DNA from: JARYGU01 sp033795365
Lineage (GTDB): Bacteria > Pseudomonadota > Alphaproteobacteria > Rhizobiales > Rhizobiaceae
Length of the DNA: 64,000 bases
Direction of reading: 5' to 3'
Assembly (NCBI GenBank): GCA_033795365.1
Contig: JARYGU010000003.1
Location: forward strand, 434,001 to 498,000
Each line of letters begins with the position of its first letter. Positions within the stretch are counted from its first letter, which is position 1. Below are positions 1-8,001 of the stretch, piece after piece. The translations under genes and the position numbers were made by a program. The notes beneath the pieces are model-generated. The model was not told the DNA's origin, did not search any database, and worked only from the letters and a program-made list of their open reading frames with translations.

Positions 1-363
1 TACCCGGGTGCCACGGATTGCGGCGTCGATCGTTTCATCCTGGCGCTCTGGGACGCCGGTCTCGTCGCCGATCCGCAAGCGATAACCGAAGGCCTTCTGG
101 CCCTGGATCGGCGCACGGAGCACCCGTTTGAGAGACTGATGCCAGCCGAGCAGGATGACCTTCTCTCGAAATGCGATGGTGAAGCGTGGTTCCGCGTTCT
201 TTGCGAGCTCGCGGCCGAAGGGTTCTATGCGGATCCCGCCAACGGCGCCAATCCCGGTGCCGTGTCCTGGGAGATGATCGGCTATCGGCCAGGCCTGCCG
301 GAGGGGCCAAGCGGACCGGACAAGAACCCGCGGGACGCGGTTCGCGGGAGATTGTGGGCATGA
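1..363 (+). CDS. gluconate 2-dehydrogenase subunit 3-like protein, 3' part only
   Basis: The reading frame is open from the first base of the window to the TGA at 361-363, so only the C-terminal 120 residues are present. The residues around GFYADPANGANPG and SWEMIGYRPG are typical of the small twin-arginine-exported subunit 3 of membrane-bound sugar-acid dehydrogenases, which escorts a GMC flavoprotein. The next gene is such a flavoprotein and its ATG overlaps this stop codon (ATGA), which supports translational coupling and a shared complex. The family call rests on motif memory and gene context; the N-terminal signal peptide lies outside the window. Confidence 0.75.
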   Translation, partial: YPGATDCGVDRFILALWDAGLVADPQAITEGLLALDRRTEHPFERLMPAEQDDLLSKCDGEAWFRVLCELAAEGFYADPANGANPGAVSWEMIGYRPGLPEGPSGPDKNPRDAVRGRLWA

Positions 364-2009
364 AAGTCGATTACGATGTGATCATCGTTGGGGCCGGAGC
401 CGCCGGTAATATCGCGGCCTGCGTCTTGTCAGAGGCAGGCAAACGCGTTCTGCTCGTGGAGCGTGGCAAACAGCGCACCTATGCGGATGACGGGCATCGC
501 GATCATCTTCGAAATCATCGGCTGCAGGCCTACGGCTTCAACACCGGTCCCGAAATCGACGGCAATCCTCGGGTCTATGTCGGCCCGGATGGATCCCGGC
601 ACGTCGTCAAGCCGTACCAGGGTGCCTATCACGCGAACGCCGCCGCTATAGGCGGCGGTACGCTCGTCTATGGCGGGCTGGCGTGGCGGTTTCATCCCTC
701 GGACTTTCGCATGGCATCGATATACGGAGTTCCGGAAGGCTCCTCGCTGACGGACTGGCCGTTCTCCTATGACGAACTGGAGCCCTGGTACGAGCGCGCC
801 GAGCACGAGGTCGGCGTGTCCGGCTCGGGAAACGGCGACCGGAACGCCGGCTTTCGCCGGAGGGATTATCCGATGCCGCCGGTATCGGATAATCCGGCGA
901 GCGGCCGCTTGCGCTCCGGAGCAAGGGCACTTGGCCTGTCGACCTTCACGCCGCCGCTTCTCGTCAACACCGTTCCGCGCGCTGGGCGGGGGGCATGCAT
1001 ACGGTGCGGGTCCTGTGTCGGGTTTCCCTGTCCGAGCAACGGCAAGAACGGCACGCAAAACACCATGCTGCCCCGTGCGCTCGAAACCAGTCGCTGCGAA
1101 CTTCTGGCCGAGACGGTGGTGGAGCAAGTCGCGGTCGATGACAGCGGCAGGGTGACGGGTGTCTATATCCTGGAGACGGACGGAACCGGTCATGTTTCGC
1201 GCCGCCGGATTCACTCACACGTTGTCATCTTGTCCGCGGGCGCCATCGAGACCGCCCGGCTGATGCTGATGACGCGTACGCGGCGCGAGCCGAACGGTCT
1301 CGGTAACAACGGTGACCAGGTCGGGCGCAACCTGCAGGGCCACTATTATCCGACGGTCTTCGGTCTGTTCGACGAGCAGGTGCAGGACAGCAACGGACCC
1401 GGAGTGACGATCGCGACAACCGATTACAATCACGGGAATGATGGTGTCATCGGCGGAGCGATGCTGGCGGATGACTTCGTGATGCTGCCCATCATTCTGT
1501 GGAAGTCCGGCTTGCCGGATGATCTGCCGCGCTATGGCCTGAAGGCGAAGCACTTCATGCGGGACGGCTTTACCCGCATTGCGCAGATCAAGGGGCCGGT
1601 GCACGAGATACCGAGTGCTGATTGCCGCGTTAGTCTCGCCCACGACGTTCTGGACAAATATGGCAGACCCGTCGCCCAGCTGTCGGGCATCACGCATCCG
1701 GAAACCGTGCGTACGGCAAACTATATCCTGGAAAAGGCGGATGCATGGATGCAGGCAGCGGGGGCTATCCGCAGTTGGGGCAGGAAGCAAACGCTTCGGC
1801 TTTCCGCGGGGCAACACCAGGCGGGAACCTGCCGCATGGGAGAAGACGCTGCTATCTCGGTTACAGACAGCTTCGGCAAGGTCTGGGGGCATGACAATCT
1901 TTTTGTATGTGATGCGTCCCTTCATCCGACCAATGGCGGCTACAACCCGGTCCTGACGGTCATGGCGCTCGCTTTCCGCAATGCGGAGCATATCGCCAGC
2001 ACCATCTGA
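360..2009 (+). CDS. GMC-family FAD-dependent oxidoreductase (sugar/alcohol dehydrogenase large subunit)
   Basis: A 549-residue protein that would oxidise a sugar or sugar acid with FAD and pass electrons to a membrane acceptor, working with the subunit 3 gene just upstream. The Rossmann FAD motif VGAGAAG is at residues 10-16. The GMC C-terminal block contains His486 (HQAGTCRMG) and His522/Asn529 (HPTNGGYNP), the usual catalytic pair region. A four-cysteine cluster, C213-x2-C216-x2-C219-x4-C224, resembles the cysteines that bind an iron-sulfur cluster in bacterial FAD glucose dehydrogenases. The start at 360 was preferred to upstream in-frame codons because it overlaps the preceding stop (ATGA) and puts the FAD motif at the N-terminus. 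Substrate unknown. Confidence 0.88.
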   Translation: MKVDYDVIIVGAGAAGNIAACVLSEAGKRVLLVERGKQRTYADDGHRDHLRNHRLQAYGFNTGPEIDGNPRVYVGPDGSRHVVKPYQGAYHANAAAIGGGTLVYGGLAWRFHPSDFRMASIYGVPEGSSLTDWPFSYDELEPWYERAEHEVGVSGSGNGDRNAGFRRRDYPMPPVSDNPASGRLRSGARALGLSTFTPPLLVNTVPRAGRGACIRCGSCVGFPCPSNGKNGTQNTMLPRALETSRCELLAETVVEQVAVDDSGRVTGVYILETDGTGHVSRRRIHSHVVILSAGAIETARLMLMTRTRREPNGLGNNGDQVGRNLQGHYYPTVFGLFDEQVQDSNGPGVTIATTDYNHGNDGVIGGAMLADDFVMLPIILWKSGLPDDLPRYGLKAKHFMRDGFTRIAQIKGPVHEIPSADCRVSLAHDVLDKYGRPVAQLSGITHPETVRTANYILEKADAWMQAAGAIRSWGRKQTLRLSAGQHQAGTCRMGEDAAISVTDSFGKVWGHDNLFVCDASLHPTNGGYNPVLTVMALAFRNAEHIASTI

Positions 2010-2028
2010 TTTCCCGTCGAAAGGAGAC

Positions 2029-2169
2029 ATGGAGCCGTCTCTCGTCTTACGCCTTAACCCGTGTCCTGCCATGCGTGAGCGGCTGACCCATCCGCTATTT
2101 CCCGGCGGGTGGCACAAAAGTCTTCTCCACGAGTTATCGCAAAAGAAGGAGAGTCGTCATGGCAGATAG
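2029..2169 (+). CDS. possible small protein (46 aa)
   Basis: A short frame with an excellent ribosome-binding site (AAAGGAG five bases before the ATG) directly after the GMC gene. It runs 46 codons and overlaps the start of the next small gene by 11 bases. I recognise no family. The ribosome-binding site could instead belong to a decayed gene. Kept because start signal and spacing are good, but composition gives little support. Confidence 0.3.
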   Translation: MEPSLVLRLNPCPAMRERLTHPLFPGGWHKSLLHELSQKKESRHGR

Positions 2170-2377
2170 AAAGATCACAGACGGGCTGAACGACCGCCCC
2201 CGCGATGCTCCCATCGGCCAGACCGCCGAAGGTCTTCCGGATGACAGCAGTCGCCCTCTCGACGCGGAGGAGAAGACCGTCGAAGCGACGAAGCAAAAGC
2301 TTTCCGACAATCCGCGGAAGAAACTGCTCAAGGAAGTGAAGGAGCAGGAGGAGGCATCGCGGCTCGGATCGGAGTGA
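2159..2377 (+). CDS. small hydrophilic hypothetical protein (72 aa)
   Basis: A 72-residue, highly charged protein with no membrane segment. It has a clear ribosome-binding site (AAGGAGAG) before its ATG. The second half is Lys/Glu-rich and probably helical (EEKTVEATKQKLSD, then KKLLKEVKEQEE). It resembles the small stress- or plasmid-associated hypotheticals common in rhizobia, but I cannot name a family. The next gene starts about 30 bases later on the same strand, so the two are likely co-transcribed. Confidence 0.6.
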   Translation: MADRKITDGLNDRPRDAPIGQTAEGLPDDSSRPLDAEEKTVEATKQKLSDNPRKKLLKEVKEQEEASRLGSE

Positions 2378-2409
2378 TCGGCTTTTTGAAGACAAAAACG
2401 GAGAAGATC

Positions 2410-2718
2410 ATGGCAGACGACTGCGTGAAGACGATTTCCGGCCGCTTCGCCACGCGCGCGGCAGCGGACCTGGCGGTGGAGCATCTCGTGCAGCAGTATG
2501 GCTTAGCCCGGCCGGACATTTTCCTGCAAGCTGGTGGCGGCCGCAACACGGCCGGCACTAAGCCTTCAGGCGGAGATGCCTCGCACGACCACGGAGCGCG
2601 CCCGGATGCCGCGCTGCGCGGAGAGATCGAAGTCTCGGCGGATATTCGCGAAGATGAGATGGAGAAGGTCGCCCAGGCTTTTCGGCAAGCCGGCGCTCAG
2701 GATGTCCGGACGATATGA
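2410..2718 (+). CDS. hypothetical protein, stress-protein-like (102 aa)
   Basis: The start at 2410 follows GGAGAAG and begins MADDCVKTISGRF. An upstream in-frame start at 2374 would overlap the previous stop and has a weaker ribosome-binding site. The fold looks like a two-half alpha/beta domain: residues 8-35 hold a 'sift through both sides' pattern (RFATRAAADLAVEHLVQ), a polar Gly/His-rich linker follows, then EIEVSADIREDEMEKVAQAFRQAGAQDV. Such proteins are usually annotated as conserved hypotheticals in rhizobia. Function unknown. Confidence 0.6.
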   Translation: MADDCVKTISGRFATRAAADLAVEHLVQQYGLARPDIFLQAGGGRNTAGTKPSGGDASHDHGARPDAALRGEIEVSADIREDEMEKVAQAFRQAGAQDVRTI

Positions 2719-2802
2719 CTATGAACGGGGATGTTCACGTTCCGACACTCTGCGAGCTTCCTGGATGAAGATCGCGGTCTAGGGAGTGTCCAGGCCAATT
2801 GC

Positions 2803-3666
2803 TTATGGGACGAAGACGTCGAGAGCCTTTTCCAGGATGCCGAACTCCACCGGTGTCCGGGTCTTCAGTTCGCCGTCGAGATTAACAGGTCGGCTCTTGC
2901 TCGTCCTGATCGTCAGGGCCTTGGTGGAGAACGCGCGCACATCGTCCCACTGTCCGTGGGTTCCCCGGCGCAAAGCGGGAAGCAGGCCCAGAAGCCGCCA
3001 CCAGTGATCGACCTCGAGACTGTAGAAGTCGAGCATTCCGTCGGTTGCCGTTGCATCCGAATGGACGGTCATGCCGCCACCGTAGAACCTTCCATTACCG
3101 ACCGAGACCTGAAGCGTCTTCAATTTCTCTTCCCGACCGTCATGTTCCAGTCGCGCGGTGAACAGACGTGAGTTGGCCAGAAGACGCGCGGCGATGATTC
3201 CATAGCCGAGCTTTCCCCAGCGCTTCTTCGCCTCCTGTGTCAGGGAAGCGGCCAGATCCGCGCTGAACCCGATGCTTGCGACGTTGAAAAAGGGGTGGCC
3301 GTTCGCCTGGCCCAGGTCGACCGCGGTGGTTTTGCCTTTTGCAATTACCTGGATAGCTGCCGAAAGATCAAGTGGAATACCCATGGTTCTGGCGAAGTCA
3401 TTGGCAGTGCCGAGCGGCAGCACACCGAGCGGAAGTCCGGTCTCGAGCAACCCGGCCGCCGCACCGTTGAGACTGCCGTCGCCTCCGCCCACGATCACGA
3501 GGCCCACGCTGGAGCGGTGCCGCACAATATTTTCCGATGCAGTAGCTTTTGGGGTCGAAGGTTCGATCAGGCCAAATCCCGACCGCTTGAGAAGCGCCCT
3601 GGCTTGCGGCAGGCTTTCGCGTCCGCGTCTTGAGTTCGGGTTGATCAGGAGGAGTGCTGTGTTCAT
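2803..3666 (-). CDS. diacylglycerol/lipid kinase, YegS/BmrU type
   Basis: A 287-residue lipid kinase that would phosphorylate diacylglycerol, sphingoid base or a related lipid head group at the inner membrane with ATP. Family hallmarks are visible: NPNSRRG at residues 9-15, the nucleotide-binding GGGDGS at 60-65 followed by LN, and LPLGTANDFAR about 25 residues later, where catalytic family residues sit. Length is normal. The start at 3666 puts the NPNS motif at the usual distance from the N-terminus. It is convergent with the preceding hypothetical genes and is a stand-alone gene here. Confidence 0.88.
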   Translation of the reverse strand: MNTALLLINPNSRRGRESLPQARALLKRSGFGLIEPSTPKATASENIVRHRSSVGLVIVGGGDGSLNGAAAGLLETGLPLGVLPLGTANDFARTMGIPLDLSAAIQVIAKGKTTAVDLGQANGHPFFNVASIGFSADLAASLTQEAKKRWGKLGYGIIAARLLANSRLFTARLEHDGREEKLKTLQVSVGNGRFYGGGMTVHSDATATDGMLDFYSLEVDHWWRLLGLLPALRRGTHGQWDDVRAFSTKALTIRTSKSRPVNLDGELKTRTPVEFGILEKALDVFVP

Positions 3667-3900
3667 GCCAAGCCAATTTTTCTGCACATCGATCGACGGA
3701 TATATGTGCGGTGCAGCATAAGGCCACAATGGGCCTTACCGAAAATCCTGAGGCATGACACACTGATGGCAAGGCCGTCTGCCTCCCGTGCGGCCCTTCT
3801 CAAGGCCGCGCTACCGTATGCAACCCATCACTAATGCCGCAGTTCCGCGTTCTCTGCGCGTCGGCATGATGGAAGCGGCGGAAGGATCAATTAGCTCGAC

Positions 3901-4209
3901 ATGATCGACCGGCAGATCATACGCAGCATGACGGCTCTCATCCCGTCGCTCGGACGGCGCCGGACCGCACACCGGCGGGGTGAGCCGCCCGCGCCGGAAG
4001 CCTTCCTCGCCCGTTATCGCGTCAGTCTGGCGGCAATCACCGCGGAACGGCAGCCGGAGATCGATGCTCTTTCCCGCAAGCTCGCGCGCCAGGAGGCCGC
4101 CATCGCCGCTTTCCAGGCGCGACCGGAATTTAGTGCCTCCGCTCGGGATCCGGAACGAGGATGCCGTCATTACCGTCGTGAAAGGAGCGCGCGCCATGAG
4201 GAGCTTTGA
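3901..4209 (+). CDS. possible hypothetical protein (102 aa)
   Basis: An open frame starting at an ATG with only a weak ribosome-binding site. The middle section (ITAERQPEIDALSRKLARQEAAIAAF) reads as a plausible amphipathic helix or short coiled coil. The last 20 residues are arginine-rich and look out of frame. It overlaps the better-supported gene at 4196 by 14 bases. An opposite-strand frame (3811-4197) is about as long. It may be real or a decayed gene. Confidence 0.3.
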   Translation: MIDRQIIRSMTALIPSLGRRRTAHRRGEPPAPEAFLARYRVSLAAITAERQPEIDALSRKLARQEAAIAAFQARPEFSASARDPERGCRHYRRERSARHEEL

Positions 4210-4411
4210 CGCCGAGCCGCTTCTACCTCTGACCGAGGAAGAGGTGAATGCTCTTCAGGATTATGCCGCCAGACACGGCCGTTCGTGGAAGCGCATCCTG
4301 AACAACGCCTGGATGGGCGAAGCGCCCCATGACGATGGCGGGATATTACGCCGACTTCGCAACACGCACGGCCCCACCTGGCTTGATCGTTACCGCTTGC
4401 CCAAACGGTAG
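4196..4411 (+). CDS. conserved small hypothetical protein (71 aa)
   Basis: Begins at ATG 4196 after AAAGGAGCG. The frame is open further upstream, but the codons before 4196 read as arginine-rich noise. The first half (LTEEEVNALQDYAARHGRSWKR) is acidic then basic and helical. The second half has GGILRRLRNTHGPTWLDRYRLPK, where the Trp and Leu/Arg spacing suggests a small folded domain. This kind of protein recurs in rhizobial plasmids and ICEs as a hypothetical. No function can be assigned. Confidence 0.65.
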   Translation: MRSFDAEPLLPLTEEEVNALQDYAARHGRSWKRILNNAWMGEAPHDDGGILRRLRNTHGPTWLDRYRLPKR

Positions 4412-4420
4412 CGCATCCCG

Positions 4421-4726
4421 TCAGCGCTTGCGCACGAATTCCGTGCGCAGGACCAGCCCCTTGATCGCGTCGTGGCGGCCATCGATCTTTTCCGGATTAT
4501 CGGTGAGCCGGATCGACCTGATGACGGTGCCCTGCTTCAGCGTCTGGCCCGCTCCCTTGACCTTCAGATCCTTGATCAGCACGACGGAGTCGCCGTCGGC
4601 GAGAACATTGCCGGAGGCGTCACGCACAGCGTTACGGTCTGCAGCCTCGGCGGCAAGTTCGGAGGCCGGCCGCCATTCCCCGGTTGGTTCGTCATAGACG
4701 TAATCGTCGTTGCTCTGGTCGCTCAT
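4421..4726 (-). CDS. PhnA-like (YjdM-family) protein
   Basis: A 101-residue protein carrying the C-terminal PhnA/YjdM beta domain: the stretch LADGDSVVLIKDLKVKGAG, then LKQGTVIRSIRL and IKGLVLRTEFVRK, matches the family pattern. The family is named after the phosphonate locus, but its role is not settled. The N-terminal zinc-ribbon cysteines of longer homologues are missing; instead there is an acidic segment with DEPTGEWRPASEL. The start at 4726 (MSDQSNDD) was chosen because upstream residues are poor. A GGGACC/GGTCCC hairpin at 4744-4762 lies just upstream of the start codon. Confidence 0.8.
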   Translation of the reverse strand: MSDQSNDDYVYDEPTGEWRPASELAAEAADRNAVRDASGNVLADGDSVVLIKDLKVKGAGQTLKQGTVIRSIRLTDNPEKIDGRHDAIKGLVLRTEFVRKR

Positions 4727-5251
4727 CTGTTGTGCCCTTTCCCTGGGACCTTGCAAGGGTCCCTCATGTCAGAAGCGCATCTATCGCGGAAAGCCGCCGC
4801 GATCAAACAGCCGCCGCTTTCCCATCGAGAGCGCCTAGCAGACCAGCGGCCAGCAGGAGGGCGTCAAAACATTCCGGCCCTGGTGGGCGAAGCTCTTCCG
4901 GCAGATGGGAATTGGTCTGGCGCGCGCCTGCCTGGCTTCGTCTTCGGCTCTGGCATCCGATGTTGACTCCCTTGGCCGATCTACCCTTCGGTTTCGTTGC
5001 GGTCTGAACCGGCTGCCGGTCGTTTCAAGGCCGCTGTCGCGCCGCGGAGCGGCCGGTCATGCCGCTTGTCGCAGAGCAGGAACGCGGGCCTCGCAGGTCT
5101 CAAAGACCCGCTTGCCCGCGCACCGGCTCCGCTCGATCTGGCCTGCCCGGACCCTGAAACGCCCGGCTTGCGCCGGCTCCTCTTGACCGCACCGAAGGGC
5201 AGACCGGCCAAGGGGCCGAACCGCTTCGGGGAAACCGAGAAGGAAACCATC
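4727..5251. other. 525-bp non-coding leader region
   Basis: No convincing gene was found. It holds a small hairpin at 4744-4762 (GGGACC, loop TTGCAAG, GGTCCC) next to the PhnA-like start. The rest is a GC-rich leader before the gene at 5252, ending in a good ribosome-binding site. The in-frame extension of that gene upstream to 4997 reads as low-complexity Arg/Pro/Ala and is probably not translated. Long GC-rich leaders of this sort also precede the genes at 6162, 8687, 9326 and 19942. Confidence 0.5.
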
Positions 5252-5839
5252 ATGGCAAAGCCCGCAACCCAGTCCCGCCAATCCGCCCGCGTACTCCAGC
5301 TCCGCAAGGGCGCCACCATCGAAATGGTCCGCCTCACATGCCCCGATCAAGCACAGGCGCTCCGGATCGCCGAAAGCTTCGGGACCGCCATTCTCGACAG
5401 CGACGGCATCCGCGACATGCACGAGCGCCTGATCGTCGAGACCGCCACAGGCCTTTCCGAGGGCTTAAGCGAACGGGCGATGCAGATTCATCTCCAGCGC
5501 ATCGTCGGCGCCTATGTCGGATCCGCTCATGGCGCCGGCCAGTTCTACTCCCGCGCCGTCACCGAGGCGCGTGACGCCACCGCCAAGGGTGCCGCCGAAG
5601 CGCGCGACGAAGATCTCGACGGTCCCGTCGGCTATGACAGCGCGGCCCAGCGCAAGCGCGAGTTCGCAGCCGACATGGGCGTCCAGGCGCACGCGCTCAG
5701 GATGGCCGCCGAAGGTGCCGTTATCGCTTACGAGCAAATCGTCGGCGAGGCATGGAAGCCCTTCGACCGGCCTGTCGACAATCCGGGCCAGTCCCTCGAC
5801 CGCAAGGCGGCCGCCGCGCAGATGTCGGCCTTCGATTGA
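5252..5839 (+). CDS. conserved element-borne hypothetical protein (195 aa)
   Basis: Starts at ATG 5252 after GAGAAGGAAACC. The protein is alpha-rich and soluble. Visible landmarks are an N-terminal basic stretch, RLTCPDQAQALRIAESFGTAI, then a long helical section with many Ala/Arg/Glu (SERAMQIHLQRIVGAYVGSAHGAG split by turns). I recognise it only as a type of protein often found beside ArdC and DUF736 genes on rhizobial plasmids and ICEs. It is followed by two strong terminators, so it is probably a single-gene transcript. Function unknown. Confidence 0.75.
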   Translation: MAKPATQSRQSARVLQLRKGATIEMVRLTCPDQAQALRIAESFGTAILDSDGIRDMHERLIVETATGLSEGLSERAMQIHLQRIVGAYVGSAHGAGQFYSRAVTEARDATAKGAAEARDEDLDGPVGYDSAAQRKREFAADMGVQAHALRMAAEGAVIAYEQIVGEAWKPFDRPVDNPGQSLDRKAAAAQMSAFD

Positions 5840-5848
5840 GGCCGACCT

Positions 5849-5870
5849 GGCGGAGCTTCGGCTCCGCCTT
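5849..5870 (+). terminator. hairpin with UUCG tetraloop
   Basis: An 8-bp perfect stem (GGCGGAGC / GCTCCGCC) closed by a TTCG tetraloop, ten bases after the stop at 5839. UUCG loops are exceptionally stable in RNA. The downstream sequence has only TTCAT and no long T tract, so it may act together with the next hairpin. Confidence 0.75.
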
Positions 5871-5886
5871 CATCGGATCCACGAAG

Positions 5887-5915
5887 AAGCCGTCTCCTCA
5901 CCGGGGGCGGCTTTT
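5887..5915 (+). terminator. intrinsic terminator
   Basis: An 11-pair stem (including two G-T pairs) running from 5887 with loop TCACC at 5898-5902, followed directly by TTTT. It is the second of two tandem terminators after the 195-aa hypothetical gene. The remaining 246 bases to the ArdC start hold no gene I can support. Confidence 0.75.
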
Positions 5916-6161
5916 CGTGTTTCGACGTCGCGGCGAAGTCGCATCAGGAGAGGTGAGAGAGAAAGAAATCGGGGCGAGAGACAGGCGCCATCGCGGCCCG
6001 TCCCTTCTGTCGGTCCTGCAGGAGCCGACGGCAGGCGCAACGGCTACGCCGTCCTTCTCTTCGTTCCGGCCGTTCCGGTGCGCATGCCGCCTGACCGCTC
6101 CTGCCATCGGCCCTCCGCGACGGGGCCGCGATGGGCGCGGTCTCACACGGAGGTCAGAAGA

Positions 6162-7088
6162 ATGAGCAGGAAATCAGAAAGCGCGCGGATCGACATCTAT
6201 GCACGGATCACGGAGCGCATTGTCGCCGATCTGGAGAAGGGCGTTCGCCCGTGGGTGCAGCCCTGGAGTGCCGGCAACATGTCCGGCCGGATCACCCGGC
6301 CGCTGCGCCATAACGGCCAGCCATATACGGGGCTCAATGTGCTCCTGCTCTGGTCGGAGAGTATCGCGCGGCGGTTTACATCGGCGACATGGATGACGCT
6401 TCGGCAGGCGAACGAACTTCGCGCCCATGTGAGCAAGGGTGAGAGCGGCGCAACCGTCGTCTACGCCAGCCGCTTCACGAAGACAGAGAAGGATGCGGGC
6501 GGCGGTGAAGTCGAGCGCGACATTCCGTTCCTCAAGGCGTACACGGTGTTCAATTGCGATCAAATCGAGGGGCTTCCGGATCACTACTATCGCCGCCCGG
6601 AACCGGTCGCAGAGCCGCTCGAGCGCATCGAGCACGCGGACCGTTTCTTCGCCAATACCGGCGCGGTGATCCGGCATGGTGGGTCACAGGCCTTCTATCA
6701 GCCATCCAGCGATAGCATTCAGATGCCGGGTTTCGACACGTTCCGGGACGCGGAGAGTTACTACGCCGTCCTCGGACATGAGGTCACCCACTGGGTCGGC
6801 GCAAGCCACCGGCAGAATCGGGATTTGAGCCGCTATCACAAGGATCGCACCGATCGCGCGCGCGAAGAGCTTTGTGCCGACATAGGGGCATGTTTCCTCT
6901 GCGCCGATCTCGGGATCGTCCCGGAACTGGAGCCGCGGCCGGATCACGCGAGCTACGTGGCCTCGTGGTTGAAGCTGCTCGACGGTGACCGCCGGGCAAT
7001 CTTCCAGGCGGCCGCGCATGCGCAACGCGCTGTCGCCTATCTTCATGACCTCCAGCCGAAAGCGGAGACCCAGCGAGAGGCCGCCTGA
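6162..7088 (+). CDS. ardC: ArdC-like antirestriction protein
   Basis: A 308-residue protein. The N-terminal half (roughly residues 1-130) is the ArdC single-stranded-DNA-binding domain, with the typical opening DIYARITERIVADLE and the block PWVQPWSAG. The C-terminal half is a zincin-like metallopeptidase domain with HEVTHWVG (HExxH zinc motif, about residues 207-211) and a downstream ELCADIGACFLCADLGI helix supplying the third ligand region. ArdC proteins protect incoming plasmid DNA from restriction during conjugation. Start at 6162 follows GGAGGTCAGAAG. It belongs to the accessory set of the conjugative element that resumes at 18.8 kb. Confidence 0.92.
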   Translation: MSRKSESARIDIYARITERIVADLEKGVRPWVQPWSAGNMSGRITRPLRHNGQPYTGLNVLLLWSESIARRFTSATWMTLRQANELRAHVSKGESGATVVYASRFTKTEKDAGGGEVERDIPFLKAYTVFNCDQIEGLPDHYYRRPEPVAEPLERIEHADRFFANTGAVIRHGGSQAFYQPSSDSIQMPGFDTFRDAESYYAVLGHEVTHWVGASHRQNRDLSRYHKDRTDRAREELCADIGACFLCADLGIVPELEPRPDHASYVASWLKLLDGDRRAIFQAAAHAQRAVAYLHDLQPKAETQREAA

Positions 7089-7112
7089 TGCTTTTCGCCG
7101 CAAAAATCGACG

Positions 7113-7135
7113 GGGAGGGCGGCGAGCCTTCCCCC
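7113..7135 (+). terminator. hairpin after ardC
   Basis: GGGGAGGG pairs with CCTTCCCC (one G-T pair) around loop CGGCGAG, 24 bases after the ardC stop. There is no T tract, so its activity as a terminator is uncertain, but position and stability fit. Confidence 0.5.
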
Positions 7136-7235
7136 ATCCGGTCGTGCGATCTTCGCCTCGCCCGATGGCTGAACCTTGCAGATATGGGCGAGGCGATCTA
7201 CATTATCTCCTGAATTTATCTACATGGAGTGCCCC

Positions 7236-7481
7236 ATGCCGATCAACGTCAACAATCCTGAAGCAGACACGCTCACGCGCAAGTTCGCGCATATGGCTGG
7301 CGTCAGCATTACCGATGCCATCGTGATTGCCATGAAAGAGGCGATCGAACGCCGCCGTCACCAGGAGACGCCGCTGCAAACCGCCGCCCGGCTCCGCGAA
7401 CAACATGGCGTCAAACTCTATGCCGCTGCAGCGAAGCAGCCGCTTCCGCGCGAAGCCTATGACGAATTGTGGGAAAGCTGA
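7236..7481 (+). CDS. vapB: VapB-type antitoxin
   Basis: An 81-residue antitoxin of the Rv0623/PSK-like VapB class. The N-terminal region (INVNNPEADTLTRKFAHMAGVS, as a ribbon-helix-helix-like DNA-binding start) is followed by the helix ITDAIVIAMKEAIERRR and a flexible C-terminus that would wrap the toxin. ATG 7236 has GGAG upstream at good spacing. Its stop overlaps the vapC start (TGATG), the usual coupled arrangement that makes antitoxin first. Expected to repress its own operon with the toxin. Confidence 0.85.
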   Translation: MPINVNNPEADTLTRKFAHMAGVSITDAIVIAMKEAIERRRHQETPLQTAARLREQHGVKLYAAAAKQPLPREAYDELWES

Positions 7482-7885
7482 TGTTCGTCGATGCCTGCGC
7501 CATCATCGCGCTCCTCTCCGACGAGCCGGAAGCGGAGCGTGTCTCCAATGCGATCGCGTCTGCGAAGATCGCCTTCACATCCCCGGTTGCCGTGCTTGAG
7601 GCAGTGCTCGGCCTTGCCCGCCCCGACAAGTTCGGCCTCGCCGTGGCGGAGGTAGAACCGATCGTCATCGAGTTCCTCGATGAGCGCGGGATCGAAATCC
7701 GCGATCTTCCGCCTGCGGACGCGACGACCCGCATCGCGCTTTCCGCCGCGCATCGTTATCGCGCGGGCCGCCGGGGCCTCAATCTCGGTGACTGCCTGCA
7801 TTACGCATGCGCCAAATACTACAACGTACCCATTCTGGCGACGGCGGATGAGTTCAGGCAGACAGACATCGACACCGTGCCCTGA
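7481..7885 (+). CDS. vapC: VapC-type PIN-domain toxin
   Basis: A 134-residue PIN-domain ribonuclease. The first beta strand carries the invariant acidic residue (MFVDACAIIALLSDEPEAE) and the third acidic position lies in GLNLGDCLHYACAKYYNVPILATADEF, a classic PIN C-terminal motif. VapC toxins cut tRNA or rRNA and are neutralised by the cognate VapB. Start taken as the ATG in the TGATG overlap; a GTG four codons earlier is less likely. The pair would stabilise the mobile element by post-segregational killing. Confidence 0.88.
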   Translation: MFVDACAIIALLSDEPEAERVSNAIASAKIAFTSPVAVLEAVLGLARPDKFGLAVAEVEPIVIEFLDERGIEIRDLPPADATTRIALSAAHRYRAGRRGLNLGDCLHYACAKYYNVPILATADEFRQTDIDTVP

Positions 7886-8001
7886 CGCGGCCAGCCATGA
7901 CGGCTGGTTCCGGGCGAAGGTGCAGGCGGCTCTGGAAGATTCCCGGGCCGACACTCCCGACGAACAGGCCGAAGCACATTTCGCCAAGCGACGTCTAAGG
8001 G
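7881..8001 (+). pseudogene. fragment of an StbD/ParE-associated antitoxin
   Basis: Immediately after vapC, the +3 frame reads SHDGWFRAKVQAALEDSR, then DTPDEQAEAHFAKRR. This resembles the C-terminal half of 'stability determinant' antitoxins that precede ParE-type toxins (DxWFRAKVQxAL...P). No start codon or N-terminal half is present and no toxin follows. It is probably a leftover of a second toxin-antitoxin locus. The family match is from memory only. Confidence 0.45.

Noticed and set aside
1215..2117. 300-codon open frame on the minus strand, and 429-1214 on the same strand
   Set aside because: Both antisense to the GMC flavoprotein; no domain recognisable.
3811..4197. 128-codon minus-strand frame
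   Set aside because: No family features; overlaps plus-strand frames of comparable plausibility and lacks a clear start signal.
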